DNA from: Pirellula sp.
Lineage (GTDB): Bacteria; Planctomycetota; Planctomycetia; Pirellulales; PNKZ01
Direction: 5' to 3'
Assembly (NCBI GenBank): GCA_013822735.1
Contig: PNKZ01000005.1
Coordinates: 186,001-250,000 of the forward strand
Length of the DNA: 64,000 bases
Shown here: piece after piece, positions 44,287 to 53,255 of the stretch
Layout of the letters: each line of letters opens with the position of its first letter
How positions within the stretch are numbered: position 1 is the stretch's first letter
Position numbers and translations under genes: made by a program
The notes under the pieces: generated by a model
Database searches by the model: none
Told to the model about the DNA's origin: nothing
What the model saw: the letters and a program-made list of their open reading frames with translations, nothing else

Positions 44287-46407
44287 TTAGTGCACCCGTT
44301 GTCCCGGCTTCGCTCCGCTGTCGGGAGAGAGCAGGAATATTTCCTTCCCGTCCGGTCCGCCGCCGCCGGCAGCCGTGACCATTCCTTCGCTCAGGCCGAA
44401 TTTCATCTGCCGCGGCTGCAGATTGGCCACGCAGATGATGAGCCGGCCGACCAGCTCTTCCGGCTTATACGCGCTCTTGATCCCCGCGAAGACGTTTCGC
44501 TTTTCCTCGCCGCCGAGGCTCAGCGTCAGCCGCAGCAGCTTCTTCGCCTCGGGCACATGCTCGGCCGCCACGATGCGCGCCACGCGCAGGTCGACCTTTG
44601 TGAAGTCGTCGATCGTGCACACGGCCGCGAGCGGTTCGGCGGCCAACGCTTCCGGTCCGTCCGACCATTGCGACGGTGCGGCTCCTGCTTCGGCGGCACC
44701 TGCAGGCAGCGTTCCGGCGACCGGAGTCTCGGCGGTTGGAGCGGCTTGCGTCGTCGGCTTGGCGGCCAAGTCTTCGCGGCTTTCTTCAATCATGGCGGTG
44801 ATCCGTTTCCTGTCTACGCGGTTCATTAAGTGTTCGAATTTGGCGATCTTCGTGCCGACCAGCGGCTGTTGCGATTGTTCCCAGCTCGTGATCGGGTCGT
44901 TCAGCAAAGCGCCCGCCTCGGCCGCCAGCTTCGGCAACACCGGCGCGAGGTACGTCACCAGCTGCCGAAACACGTTCAGGGCCACGGTGCAAATGTCTTG
45001 CACCCGTCCGGCGTTGGCAGGGTCTTTGTTGAGCTTCCACGGCTCCGCGTCGGCCACGAACTTATTCGCCCGATCGCCGAGCAGCATGATCGTCCGCATG
45101 GCCCGATTGAAGTCGCAAACCTGATATGCGTCAGCCAGTTCGCGCCCTGCGGCGGCCGTGTCGGCAAAAAGGCCGCCGTCCTCGGGGTATTTGGCCGAAA
45201 GCCCGCTCTGCTCGACAAACCGTGCGGTCCGGCTCGCCAAGTTCACGATCTTCCCCACGAGGTCGCCGTCGATCTTCTCGGCAAACTCGTCGAGATTCAA
45301 ATCCAAGTTGTCGAGCTTCGGCGTGAGCTTCGTCGCGTAGTAGTAGCGCAGCCACTGCGGATCGAGGTGCTTCAAATAGGTCGAAGCCCGCACGAACGTT
45401 CCCTTGCTCTTCGACATCTTCTCGCCGTCGACGGTGAGGAAGCCGTGAATATGCACCTTCGTCGGCAGCGTGTAGCCGGCCGCCTTGAGCATCACCGGCC
45501 AGAAGAGCGTGTGGAAGCGCGTGATGTCTTTGCCGATGAAGTGGTGAATCTCCACGTCCGGATTCTGCCACCAATCGGCGAGCTGTTCGTTGTTGGCCTT
45601 GCACCATTGATGCGTGCTGGCGATGTACCCGATCGGCGCATCGAACCAGACGTACCAGTAGTTCCCCGGCGCGTCGGGGATTTCAAAACCAAAGTACTTA
45701 GCCGGCCGTGAGACGTCCCAATCGTGCAATTCGTCGACCAAAAACGCCGACGCCAACCAGTTGGCGACGTCCGAATGCAAATGATCGCCGGTCTGCGTCC
45801 ACTGCTCAATAAACGCGTGTTCGTCTTCCGTGCGAATAAACCAGTGCATCGCCGGGCGCAGTTCCGGCTTCGTGCCGCTGAACACGCTGTACGGGTCGAT
45901 GAGATCCGTTGCATTGTATGTCGAGAAGCACTTCTCGCAGTTGTCGCCGTATTGATCCGGCGTCCCGCACTTGGGGCACTTCCCTTTCACAAACCGGTCG
46001 GCGAGGAACGTCTTTTCCACGGGGTCGTACAGTTGTTCAACTTCGCGCTCGCTTACGAGCCCGGCCTTGCGGATGGCCCCCCAGAATTCTCCGCAGAGCG
46101 CGCGGTTCTCGTCGCAGTGGGTGCTGCCGTAGTTGTCGAACTCGATCCCGAAGCCGGCGAAATCGTCCACGTGCGCCTGCCGCATATCGGCGATCAGCGC
46201 CGTTTCGCTCCGCTTCTCTTGCCGCGCTCGCAGCATGATCGCCGTGCCGTGCGTATCGTCGGCACATACAAACACGCACCGGTTCCCGGCCAGTTTCTGG
46301 TACCGGACCCAAATGTCGGTTTGGATATATTCGACCAAGTGGCCGATGTGGATATGGCCGTTGGCATACGGCAGGGCGGCGGTAACGAGAATGCGACGCT
46401 GGGTCAT
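44287..46407 (-). CDS. metG: Methionyl-tRNA synthetase
   Basis: 706 aa, cytoplasmic. Charges tRNA-Met with methionine. HIGH motif H20-H23, zinc knuckle CPKC (144-147) with C157 and C160, KMSKS at 330-334, all intact. Residues ~590-706 form a tRNA-binding (Trbp111/EMAP) appendage: '[22 protein letters not shown]', '[21 protein letters not shown]'. Length fits the E. coli-type enzyme with this extension. Linker residues 545-590 are Ala/Pro-rich. It is divergent from the sigma-54 activator; the region between holds a palindrome. Confidence 0.97.
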   Translation of the reverse strand: MTQRRILVTAALPYANGHIHIGHLVEYIQTDIWVRYQKLAGNRCVFVCADDTHGTAIMLRARQEKRSETALIADMRQAHVDDFAGFGIEFDNYGSTHCDENRALCGEFWGAIRKAGLVSEREVEQLYDPVEKTFLADRFVKGKCPKCGTPDQYGDNCEKCFSTYNATDLIDPYSVFSGTKPELRPAMHWFIRTEDEHAFIEQWTQTGDHLHSDVANWLASAFLVDELHDWDVSRPAKYFGFEIPDAPGNYWYVWFDAPIGYIASTHQWCKANNEQLADWWQNPDVEIHHFIGKDITRFHTLFWPVMLKAAGYTLPTKVHIHGFLTVDGEKMSKSKGTFVRASTYLKHLDPQWLRYYYATKLTPKLDNLDLNLDEFAEKIDGDLVGKIVNLASRTARFVEQSGLSAKYPEDGGLFADTAAAGRELADAYQVCDFNRAMRTIMLLGDRANKFVADAEPWKLNKDPANAGRVQDICTVALNVFRQLVTYLAPVLPKLAAEAGALLNDPITSWEQSQQPLVGTKIAKFEHLMNRVDRKRITAMIEESREDLAAKPTTQAAPTAETPVAGTLPAGAAEAGAAPSQWSDGPEALAAEPLAAVCTIDDFTKVDLRVARIVAAEHVPEAKKLLRLTLSLGGEEKRNVFAGIKSAYKPEELVGRLIICVANLQPRQMKFGLSEGMVTAAGGGGPDGKEIFLLSPDSGAKPGQRVH

Positions 46408-46566
46408 AAGGTCGGCACAATTCAGACGTGGAGACGGGTCAGACGCGGGAAAAGGTGGGATTGTAACCGTTTACGCACGATCCCGCTTCAAGGACAGCGT
46501 TCCCCCGCCGAAGGTCGAACCCTTGCCTCCCGGAATCCGTATGATACACTTACGTGTAGTCAATAA

Positions 46567-46584
46567 GACTGTTTTATAACAGTC
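46567..46584 (+). promoter_or_regulatory. Palindromic operator overlapping a possible -10 box
   Basis: GACTGTTTTATAACAGTC: perfect 7-bp arms with a 4-base centre. TATAAC inside it would be the -10 of the rightward sigma-54-activator gene, so a bound repressor would block transcription. Confidence 0.5.
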
Positions 46585-46612
46585 GCGAAGTCTAAGAGAG
46601 TCAGGTGAGTCG

Positions 46613-48538
46613 ATGGCCGTTTCGAAAGAGTCGGCAGTTGCGAGCCAATTGTCGCAAGATTTACTCCGTTCGGCCGTCGAACACGCCGATTCGACGGCAA
46701 GTTTCCTCAATGTGGCCCTGTCGCGTTTGGCGTCGGCCACCGGGGCCGACTACGTCGCCGTGGTCCGCAATGTCGACGGCCGCTGGTCGGTTGTAGGAGC
46801 CTGGGGCACCTCGGCCGCCTCGAATAGCTCGGCCCTTCCCACGGCCCACCTCGCCGACGTGCTCGACCGCGAAACGGCCGCCGCCTCGGGGGGCTGGCTC
46901 GCGCTTCCCATCGATCGCCGCACCGCGCCCGGCGAGCTCCTCGCCCTCCACACGCCCGACGCCGCCGCGCTGGTGCGCATGCAAGAGGCCGTGGAGTTGG
47001 TCCGCGCCCACTTCGCGCAGGGTCTCGCCTCGGTCCGCGCAGGCGAAAAGCAGCGCCGCAGCAACGAGCGCCTCGCGGCGCTCTTGGAAATCTCCGGCCG
47101 TTGGAACCAAACGCAAGAGATGGAGCCGCTGTTGGTGCAGATGGCCGAAGCCGCCACCAAGATGCTCACCGCCGATCGGGCCAGCATCTTCCTCTGGGAT
47201 CGACCGAACCATCAGCTCATCGGCCGGCCGGCGCTCGGCGTCGAAGGAAACGAACTCCGCATCCCCGACGATCTCGGCCTCGTCGGCAAAACGCTCCGCA
47301 CGCGCACGCCGCAACGTGTCGACGCGCGTTACGGTCAGGAAGAGATCGCCCGCGAGATCGATCAAAAGCTCGGCTACCGCACGCGCACCCTGCTCTGCGT
47401 GCCGCTCGTCTCGCGCCGCGGCGAAATGCTCGGCGTCTTCGAAGTGCTCAACAAGCGCGAAGGAGACTTTACCGACGACGACGAACAAGGGCTCGTCGAA
47501 CTCGCCGCGCATGCCGCCACCGCTCTGGAGAATACGCAAGAGCGCGAACGGCTCTTGCAATCGCGCCGCCAACTCACGGAGGAAGCCGCCTCGGGCGTGC
47601 GGCTGATCGGCGATTCGCCGGCGATCGAAGCGCTCCGTTCGACCACGCGCCGCGTCGCCGACACGGATCTCGCCGTCTTGATCCTCGGCGAAAACGGCAC
47701 CGGCAAGGAAGTCGTGGCCCGCACCATTCATTACCTCAGCGCCCGTCGCGATCAACCGTTCATCGCGGTGAACTGCGCCGCGCTCACGGAAACGCTCTTA
47801 GAAAGCGAACTCTTCGGCCACGAGAAAGGGGCGTTCACCGATGCCCACGAATCGCGGCCCGGCAAGTTCGAGCTCGCCTCCGGCGGCACGCTCTTTCTCG
47901 ACGAGATCGGCGACCTGAGTCTCGGCGGGCAGGCGAAGTTGTTGCGCGTGCTCGAAGAAAAGGTGGTCGTTCGGGTCGGCGGTTCCAAAACCATCCACAC
48001 CGATGCCCGCGTGATCGCCGCCACGAATCAAAGCTTGGCCGACATGGTGCGCGAGAAGCGCTTCCGCCAAGATTTGTTCTTCCGCTTGAACGTGGTGTCG
48101 ATCCACTTGCCGCCGCTCCGCGATCGGCCCGGCGATATCACTTTGCTGGCCGAGCATTTCTTGAGCGACTTTGCCCGTAAGGCGCGTCGCAAAGTGCCGG
48201 CGCTCGCGCCGGCCGCGCGCAAGCGCTTGGAAACGCACGCTTGGCCCGGCAACATTCGCGAACTGCGCAACGCGATGGAACGCCTCGCGTACCTCTGCCC
48301 CGGCGACAAGATCGAGGCCGAAGACCTGACGTTCATCCTCGCCAGCGGCACGGAAGCGCCGGCCGCGGTGCCGGATAACTTGCCGCTGGCCGAAGCGACC
48401 GACGAGTTTCAAAAGGCGTACATCCTCCGCGCCATCCAACGCTCCGGCGACAACATGAGCGAAGCCGCCGAACGCTTGGGCCTCCACCGCTCGAACTTGT
48501 ATCGCAAGATGCGCCAGCTCGGCATGCCGACGAGTTAG
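46613..48538 (+). CDS. Sigma-54-dependent transcriptional activator with two GAF domains
   Basis: 641 aa. Two GAF-like sensor domains (about 25-135 and 160-305), then an AAA+ domain with Walker A GENGTGKE (359-366), the sigma-54 contact loop GAFTDA (406-411), Walker B LFLDE (427-431), and the arginine-finger region '[22 protein letters not shown]'. The C-terminus is a Fis-type helix-turn-helix ('[18 protein letters not shown]'). All catalytic residues are intact; it should activate RpoN-dependent promoters in response to a small ligand or redox cue through GAF. No receiver domain. The target genes are not evident nearby. Confidence 0.93.
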   Translation: MAVSKESAVASQLSQDLLRSAVEHADSTASFLNVALSRLASATGADYVAVVRNVDGRWSVVGAWGTSAASNSSALPTAHLADVLDRETAAASGGWLALPIDRRTAPGELLALHTPDAAALVRMQEAVELVRAHFAQGLASVRAGEKQRRSNERLAALLEISGRWNQTQEMEPLLVQMAEAATKMLTADRASIFLWDRPNHQLIGRPALGVEGNELRIPDDLGLVGKTLRTRTPQRVDARYGQEEIAREIDQKLGYRTRTLLCVPLVSRRGEMLGVFEVLNKREGDFTDDDEQGLVELAAHAATALENTQERERLLQSRRQLTEEAASGVRLIGDSPAIEALRSTTRRVADTDLAVLILGENGTGKEVVARTIHYLSARRDQPFIAVNCAALTETLLESELFGHEKGAFTDAHESRPGKFELASGGTLFLDEIGDLSLGGQAKLLRVLEEKVVVRVGGSKTIHTDARVIAATNQSLADMVREKRFRQDLFFRLNVVSIHLPPLRDRPGDITLLAEHFLSDFARKARRKVPALAPAARKRLETHAWPGNIRELRNAMERLAYLCPGDKIEAEDLTFILASGTEAPAAVPDNLPLAEATDEFQKAYILRAIQRSGDNMSEAAERLGLHRSNLYRKMRQLGMPTS

Positions 48539-48576
48539 GAAGGGGTGAGGGGCAAGGGGTCAGGGGTGAGCAGCCT

Positions 48577-48609
48577 CATTTAGACCCGGAGCTTGCCTCC
48601 GGGAGCAAT
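48577..48609 (+). repeat. CATTTAGCCC-family dispersed hairpin, copy 4
   Basis: CATTTAGACCCGGAGCTTGC then CTCCGGGAGCAAT. Stem CCCGGAG / CTCCGGG perfect. Preceded by a run of GGGGTGAGGGG units (48541-48570) from the C-rich family. Confidence 0.7.
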
Positions 48610-48629
48610 CTCGCGCGCCGATCTTCTCC

Positions 48630-48680
48630 AAAGATGAAAGGGAGATAAGGGGGATGAGAAGGGGATATGGAGATTGGGGG
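48630..48680 (-). repeat. Pyrimidine-rich repeat, partial inverted copy
   Basis: On the minus strand it reads CCCCTTCTCATCCCCCTTAT then CTCCCTTTCATCTT, the same as the 5' part of the copy at 50850. Confidence 0.65.
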
Positions 48681-48753
48681 ACGGACGGATGGAATAACTC
48701 TTGCGCCATACCACGATTACTCGTGAGAACGAATTCGAGCGCGGAGCGATTCC

Positions 48754-49452
48754 ATGTCGACTTCCGACGACCAAGTCATAAAGCTTTCAGCAACGGAGCC
48801 GTGGACAACGGCGTCTCGTCGTATTCTCTTCATTCTCTTTCTATCGATCGCGATCGTCGGAATCTATGTCGCCTGGCAGTGCTATCGGTGTACGGCGCTC
48901 TACACCGCGAATCGAGTCGTCGCTTTGCACGGCTATGTTAGCTTTCCCTCGCCGTGCTCGTGTAGTTTAGTGCCCGGCTATGGTCCCCAAAGTTCGTGGT
49001 GGGAAGCGTACCGCCTTTCGCGCTATCCCGTTGCGCGGGTCGACTTCTCACAATCCGGTCCGCTAGTTGACGACGAAACACTGCCCGATCTGGCGCGCTT
49101 GGGCTCCGTGAATTACATCGATCTCCGCGGCACGCGGATCACAGGCCGCAGTTTGGCACGCGTGGCAACTGTGCCGGACCTCACCATGTTGGACGTTCCG
49201 CAAACGCCGTTGTGCGACGGCGATCTCATTTACTTGCACGCGGCGACAAAACTCCAAGTGCTCGAGATCGACGACACGGCGATCGCGGACGGGGCCGTCG
49301 CGCACCTAGCGGCGATTCCCAACCTGCAAGCCATAACTTGCTGCAACACCCGTCTGACAGAGGCGGGAGTCAAGGAACTCAAGCGGCTCCGTCCCGACAT
49401 CGCAGTCATACACGAGAGCACAAGCTCGACGGCGGAAGACGCTGATCGCTAA
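48754..49452 (+). CDS. Membrane-anchored leucine-rich-repeat-like protein, unknown
   Basis: 232 aa. One membrane segment near the N-terminus (RILFILFLSIAIVGIYVAW, 23-41) puts the remaining ~190 residues outside the cytoplasm. The part from about 105 on has five LRR-like units ('LPDLARLGSVNYIDLRGTRIT', 'LARVATVPDLTMLDVPQT', 'LIYLHAATKLQVLEIDDTAI', 'VAHLAAIPNLQAITCCNTRLT'), the planctomycete style of LRR. No enzymatic motif; likely a protein-interaction surface. The start follows no strong ribosome site. Confidence 0.75.
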   Translation: MSTSDDQVIKLSATEPWTTASRRILFILFLSIAIVGIYVAWQCYRCTALYTANRVVALHGYVSFPSPCSCSLVPGYGPQSSWWEAYRLSRYPVARVDFSQSGPLVDDETLPDLARLGSVNYIDLRGTRITGRSLARVATVPDLTMLDVPQTPLCDGDLIYLHAATKLQVLEIDDTAIADGAVAHLAAIPNLQAITCCNTRLTEAGVKELKRLRPDIAVIHESTSSTAEDADR

Positions 49453-49527
49453 CGGGCGGAATGTTCTAGGCCCCCTCCGCGTGCTGTTAGTCGGAGCTAG
49501 TGGGTGATAGCAAATCCCTTTTGTATT

Positions 49528-49635
49528 TCATCCCCGATATCTCCTCCGTATCTCCCTCATCTCCCTTTCTGCGTCTCTGCGTCTTGGCGCGAACTCTGTT
49601 TCTCAGGAACGCTCTGCTGCGCAACGCGGCTAACG
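49528..49635 (+). repeat. Pyrimidine-rich dispersed repeat, copy
   Basis: Starts TCATCCCCGATATCTCC, includes CTGCGTCTCTGCGTCTTGGC and GCGAACTCTGT, ends GCGCAACGCGGCTAACG. About 85% identical over most of its length to 50850-50972. Confidence 0.7.
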
Positions 49636-49659
49636 GACTTCGATTGCAGAAATCTGTCG

Positions 49660-50640
49660 TTACGGCTTCGGGAAGCCGTTTTGGAGCACTGTTTCCAGCG
49701 GCGGCGCTTTCGCTTCTTCTTTATTTTCGTAGCCGGCCCCTGCTCCGCCGCCGGCTTCGCGGTACTTCTTCGTCACGTCGGGCCCGAACAAGAGCCGCGT
49801 GATCTTCAGATCGACGATCTGGTCTTCGATCCGGACGCCGACCTGCGATTGGTAGATCGCGCAGTCTTGAATCGTGACCTTGGCTCCGCCGCGTGAGCCC
49901 GGGCCGCGGACGCGCAGCGCATTCTCGCAATCGCGGAACACGCAGCGCTCGACCACGGCGTCGACCTGTTCTTTGATGTTCAGCGCGGCGACGTTGTCGA
50001 TTTGCGCCGGTTGATTCCAGCCGTGGAAGTAGCAATCCCGAATGGTCAGGCGGCAGCGGTCGCCGTCGGGCATGGTCTTCGTGTCGACCGCGTTCTCGCC
50101 GGGGCGTTCTCCGCGGCGAAAGCCGGCGGCATCGGCAGGGAGCGGCGCCGTCCAAAATGTGCAACGCTCAATCGTCACCGCGCCGCGCGAGCGACGGTCG
50201 GGATCGAATTGCACGGAATCGCCGGAGGTGTAACCGATGTCGCAATTGCGAATCGTCACGTCTCCCCAGCGGCCGGCGATGCCGTGTGCATCTTTTTGCT
50301 CGGCGAAGGAACCGGCGAGCATGTGATGGATGCGGCAGTTCTCGATGAGCACACGCGTGCCGAAAACGCCGACGGCGTTGAGCGTGCCGCCGAAGATCTC
50401 GCAATTGCGGAGCGTGACGTCGTCGGCCGTGATCTTGACGAGGTTGCCGCCTTGACCGCCGCCGTCGAGGCGGTAGTTTTCGTAAACGCCCGGCGCGGAG
50501 ATTTCGAGCCGGTCGACCTGGCGCGGATTCGCCAGGCAGCCGACGTGACCCGAGGCGCCGATTGCCGTGGGCTCCGCGGCAGAAGCAATGCCGGTGACGG
50601 AGAGCAACGAACATGCAAACCAGACGACGAGGCGATTCAT
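49660..50640 (-). CDS. Exported right-handed beta-helix protein
   Basis: 326 aa with signal peptide (1-22, ASA-AE). The body repeats ~22-residue coils of the pectate-lyase-like parallel beta-helix: 'VKITADDVTLRNCEIFGG', 'VLIENCRIHHMLAGSF', 'VTIRNCDIGYTSGDSVQF', 'VTIERCTFWTAP', 'LTIRDCYFHGWNQ', 'AVVERCVFRDCENALRV', 'VTIQDCAIYQSQVGVRI'. No catalytic motif of a named lyase family is clear; may bind or cleave polysaccharide outside the cell. The start at 50640 gives the signal directly; an earlier in-frame ATG at 50694 would spoil it. Confidence 0.85.
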   Translation of the reverse strand: MNRLVVWFACSLLSVTGIASAAEPTAIGASGHVGCLANPRQVDRLEISAPGVYENYRLDGGGQGGNLVKITADDVTLRNCEIFGGTLNAVGVFGTRVLIENCRIHHMLAGSFAEQKDAHGIAGRWGDVTIRNCDIGYTSGDSVQFDPDRRSRGAVTIERCTFWTAPLPADAAGFRRGERPGENAVDTKTMPDGDRCRLTIRDCYFHGWNQPAQIDNVAALNIKEQVDAVVERCVFRDCENALRVRGPGSRGGAKVTIQDCAIYQSQVGVRIEDQIVDLKITRLLFGPDVTKKYREAGGGAGAGYENKEEAKAPPLETVLQNGFPKP

Positions 50641-50709
50641 GGGCGTGGATCTCCTTGGAATGCCGTTCAACGGACACGAGCCGCGCTCTCGCAAGCGAGG
50701 GGACCTCGG

Positions 50710-50846
50710 AATGTAGTAGGCACACTCCGTGTGCCGTCGGGCGATCCATCAAGAACGGTTTCGGCTATTCTTGTCGACGCCGAACAGAGTAGCAAAAGCC
50801 GACGAGCCGCGACGGGCGACGGCACACGGAGTGTGCCGACTACATT
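50710..50846. mobile_element. MITE-like element with 30-bp terminal inverted repeats
   Basis: Left arm begins AATGTAGTAGGCACACTCCG, right arm is its reverse complement with one difference over 30 bases (50710-50739 and 50817-50846). Each arm also contains its own palindrome (GGCACAC...GTGTGCC). The 77-base interior has no coding capacity. No obvious target-site duplication. Confidence 0.65.
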
Positions 50847-50849
50847 ATT

Positions 50850-50972
50850 TCATCTCCCCAATCCCCTTCTCATCCCCCTTATCTCCCTTTCTTCATCTGC
50901 GTTCTTGGCGTCTCTGCGTCTTGGCGCGAACTCTGTGTCAGCAGCGCGCTCTGCTGCGCATCGCGGCTAACG
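50850..50972 (+). repeat. Pyrimidine-rich dispersed repeat, longer copy
   Basis: Starts TCATCTCCCCAATCCCC and shares TCTGCGTCTTGGCGCGAACT and CTCTGCTGCGCA-CGCGGCTAACG with the copy at 49528. Begins 4 bases after the MITE-like element. Confidence 0.75.
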
Positions 50973-51024
50973 AATGTCGCACACCGAACGAAGATCGCGT
51001 AAAACAAATGAGCGTCGCCGGCGG

Positions 51025-51462
51025 CTATTCGTCGCGGATTTCGACTTCTTCGCCGTCGGGACCGAGCAAGTAGGCGATCGGTCGTGCTCCGGCCACGGGG
51101 GGCGTGAAGAGGCCCGGGTGCGAAGGGTGAAACTGCGCCCCGCTTGCGAGCGCGTGTTGGAGGAACTCTGCTAAGTTCGGCACGCGCAGCGCTAAATGCA
51201 CGGGGCCGCTCGTGAAGTCGGACCATTCGGCAAGCGCTTCGCCGTCGCGCGCGCTGAACAATTCCAGCTTGATCTCCCCGAGCCGGAGCCACGCCATTTG
51301 GCGGCGCTTGAAAGGTCGGCGCTCCAACAATTCGGCGCCGAGGATGCGCGTGTAAAAATCGACGGCCGCGTCGAAGTTCGCCGTCTGCAAAGCAATGTGA
51401 TCGATGACCGGACGAACCGGCGGAGGATTCTGTTCGTCGTTCACGTTATCTCTCGATTGCAC
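51025..51462 (-). CDS. VOC-family (glyoxalase-type) protein
   Basis: 145 aa, one full VOC module of two beta-alpha-beta-beta-beta halves: 'VIDHIALQTANFDAAVDFYTRILG' (metal H ~22), 'GEIKLELFSARDG' (E/L), 'PVHLALRVPNLAEFLQHAL' (H ~90) and 'IAYLLGPDGEEVEIRDE' (E ~140). The metal ligands H, E, H, E are in the expected places, so likely a metal-dependent lyase, isomerase or dioxygenase of glyoxalase type. Substrate unknown. Cytoplasmic. About 75 bases downstream of rsmG on the same strand. Confidence 0.85.
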   Translation of the reverse strand: MQSRDNVNDEQNPPPVRPVIDHIALQTANFDAAVDFYTRILGAELLERRPFKRRQMAWLRLGEIKLELFSARDGEALAEWSDFTSGPVHLALRVPNLAEFLQHALASGAQFHPSHPGLFTPPVAGARPIAYLLGPDGEEVEIRDE

Positions 51463-51538
51463 ATGTAGGGCCGATGTGCGATGGCGCCGTCTAAGGACTC
51501 CGGTCGCTCACGCTCCCGGCTCGCCTTCCCGTGTTGCC

Positions 51539-52258
51539 TTACACGTGCCGCTTCAGTTCCAACAGTACGCTTTGGCTCTCTGTGCCGGGGAGCGGCCATT
51601 CGTCGAGTTTGCGAAGTTGCCACTTCTTCAGCACGCGCTTTTGCGCCGCTTCGTGGCGCTCTTCGATCCAGCCCGGCCCTTTGATGACGAGCAGTCGGTC
51701 GAACGCGTGTTGCAACGGCGCGAACCAAGTGCAGAGCTTGTCGAGCGGCGCGACGGCCCGACAGACGAGCGTCTCGGCCTTGCGCGTGGAGAGCATGTCT
51801 TCGGCCCGACCGTGATGCACCTTGGCCTTCAGCGGAATGCGCTGGACGATATCTTCGACGGCGCGGGCCTTCTTGCCGACGGTGTCGGTGAGGATCATGT
51901 CCAAGTCGGGCCGAATGATTTTGAGAATGACGCCCGGCACGCCGCCGCCGGTGCCGACGTCGATCACGCGATCGCCGAAGCCGATGAACGGTTGCAGGGC
52001 TTGGGCGTCGACGACGTCGCGGGCCACGAACTTTTCGAACGTCGTGTGCCGCGTGAGGTTCATCTTCTCGTTCCACTCCCACAAGAGCGCGCAGTAGGAG
52101 GCTAGCTCCGTGAACTGCTCCGGCGGCAGTTCGATCTGATGACGCGCGAGCGCGGCGGCCAGCGTATCGCCGGGATAGGGATCGGGCGCGGCGGCGGCAG
52201 TTTCAGGTGCCGGTGCGTCTACGGCTTCCGCGGGAGTGGTTTCTTCGTCCGAGGTCAT
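51539..52258 (-). CDS. rsmG: 16S rRNA (guanine-527-N7)-methyltransferase
   Basis: 239 aa, cytoplasmic; methylates G527 in 16S rRNA using S-adenosylmethionine. The AdoMet site 'VIDVGTGGGVPGVIL' (near residue 100), 'DMILTDTVGKKARAVEDIV' and 'CRAVAPLDKLC' are GidB/RsmG hallmarks. The N-terminal ~35 residues are an Ala/Pro/Glu-rich extension not usual in the family. The usual gidA/parA neighbours are absent. The start at 52258 is chosen because the extension up to 52279 adds no conserved sequence. Confidence 0.9.
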   Translation of the reverse strand: MTSDEETTPAEAVDAPAPETAAAAPDPYPGDTLAAALARHQIELPPEQFTELASYCALLWEWNEKMNLTRHTTFEKFVARDVVDAQALQPFIGFGDRVIDVGTGGGVPGVILKIIRPDLDMILTDTVGKKARAVEDIVQRIPLKAKVHHGRAEDMLSTRKAETLVCRAVAPLDKLCTWFAPLQHAFDRLLVIKGPGWIEERHEAAQKRVLKKWQLRKLDEWPLPGTESQSVLLELKRHV

Positions 52259-52289
52259 GCAGAGTCTTTTTTCGAGCAAGGTGACAAAA

Positions 52290-52372
52290 CCCTTCTCCCA
52301 CTGGGAGCCGAGTTCATTTTCTTCTCCCTGCGGGAGAAGGTGGCCGTAAGGCCGGATGAGGGTGACATAGCG
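52290..52372 (+). repeat. C-rich REP element
   Basis: CCCTTCTCCCACTGGGAG and a second CTTCTCCCTGCGGGAGAAGG hairpin, then GGCCGGATGAGGGTGA. Lies between rsmG and pgpA, with a second member at 52414. Confidence 0.7.
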
Positions 52373-52413
52373 CTACGCTGGACCTGCCACCAACATCAAA
52401 CGGAGGGCAGCGC

Positions 52414-52489
52414 GACCCTCACCCGCCGCTTGCGCGGCACCCTCTCCCAGTGGGCGAGGGCTCCCAGTGGGCGTTGGATGCGGGCGAGG
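52414..52489 (+). repeat. C-rich REP element
   Basis: GACCCTCACCCGCCGCTTGC, GCGGC palindrome, then CCTCTCCCAGTGGGCGAGGG and a partial duplication of CTCCCAGTGGGCG. Same family as the neighbour at 52290. Confidence 0.7.
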
Positions 52490-52491
52490 GC

Positions 52492-53001
52492 TTACAGAGA
52501 GGGAACCAACCAGAGTAGCGCACGCAGGGCGAGATGGGAATAGACCGCCGCGGCCCAATCGTCGGCCATGACCCCCAAACCGCCCGGAAGTCGCTCGAGT
52601 TGTCGGGCCGGGGGAAGTTTGGAAATGTCGAAGAAGCGGAACAGTGCGAAGCCGGCCAAAACGACGAGCCAGTTCGTCATCGGCAGCAGGAAAAACGTGA
52701 TCGGGAGCGCCGCGATTTCGTCCCATACGACGCAGCCGGGATCTTTGCCGCGGCCGAGGTGCGGCAAGGCGGCGTTGATAAGGGGAATGCCGACGATGCA
52801 CAGGCCCAGCACCACGGCCGCCTGGAGCCCTCCCTGCGGGATCGAGCCCACTTGCGGGATTTGGGCGACGAGCCAAGCCACGCCGACGCCGACGAGCGAC
52901 CCAAATGTCCCGGGGGCTTTGGGGGCCCAGCCGCTGCCGAAGCCGACGGCGAGCCACACGGCCAGGCGCTGGAGCGGGTTGGGGGGGCGGTTTTCAGGCA
53001 T
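52492..53001 (-). CDS. pgpA: Phosphatidylglycerophosphatase A
   Basis: 169 aa, inner membrane. Dephosphorylates phosphatidylglycerophosphate to phosphatidylglycerol. PgpA motifs are in order: 'GSGWAPKAPGTFGSL', 'DPGCVVWDEIAALPI', 'FALFRFFDISKLPP' and 'GGLGVMADDWAAAVYS', with three to four membrane segments. All conserved acidic residues are present. Divergent from the sulfite reductase gene; the region between holds a 9-bp inverted repeat. Confidence 0.93.
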   Translation of the reverse strand: MPENRPPNPLQRLAVWLAVGFGSGWAPKAPGTFGSLVGVGVAWLVAQIPQVGSIPQGGLQAAVVLGLCIVGIPLINAALPHLGRGKDPGCVVWDEIAALPITFFLLPMTNWLVVLAGFALFRFFDISKLPPARQLERLPGGLGVMADDWAAAVYSHLALRALLWLVPSL

Positions 53002-53109
53002 TTAGGCGACGGTAGCACGAGAGGGCGCGGCGTGCGAAAGCCCGCAAGCGAGGAAAGCTATGGCGACTTTGCCGCACGGATGGGTATACTCAGTTGACGC
53101 ACGCCTATA

Positions 53110-53143
53110 AATGACGACAATAACGGTAAACATAGTCGTCATT
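53110..53143 (+). promoter_or_regulatory. 9-bp inverted repeat, candidate operator for sulfite reductase
   Basis: AATGACGAC and GTCGTCATT with a 16-base spacer, perfect arms. Lies 113 bases before the sulfite reductase ATG and 109 bases before the divergent pgpA start. Centre-to-centre spacing of 25 bases would fit two half-sites of a dimeric or tetrameric regulator. Confidence 0.5.
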
Positions 53144-53255
53144 AATTGCAGTCGTTACTCTGCGCGCTGATTTCGCTCCTGACGGCGACGCTCGATTGTC
53201 GTACGTTCCCTTCCTGCGCCCGATCTCCCGACACTTTTTTTCGCACGCCCAAGCC

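Larger units (their letters stand above)
50641..51024. other. Intergenic: MITE-like element plus pyrimidine-rich repeat
   Basis: 384 bases filled almost completely by two repeats, the inverted-repeat element 50710-50846 and the pyrimidine-rich repeat 50850-50972. No gene. Confidence 0.7.
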
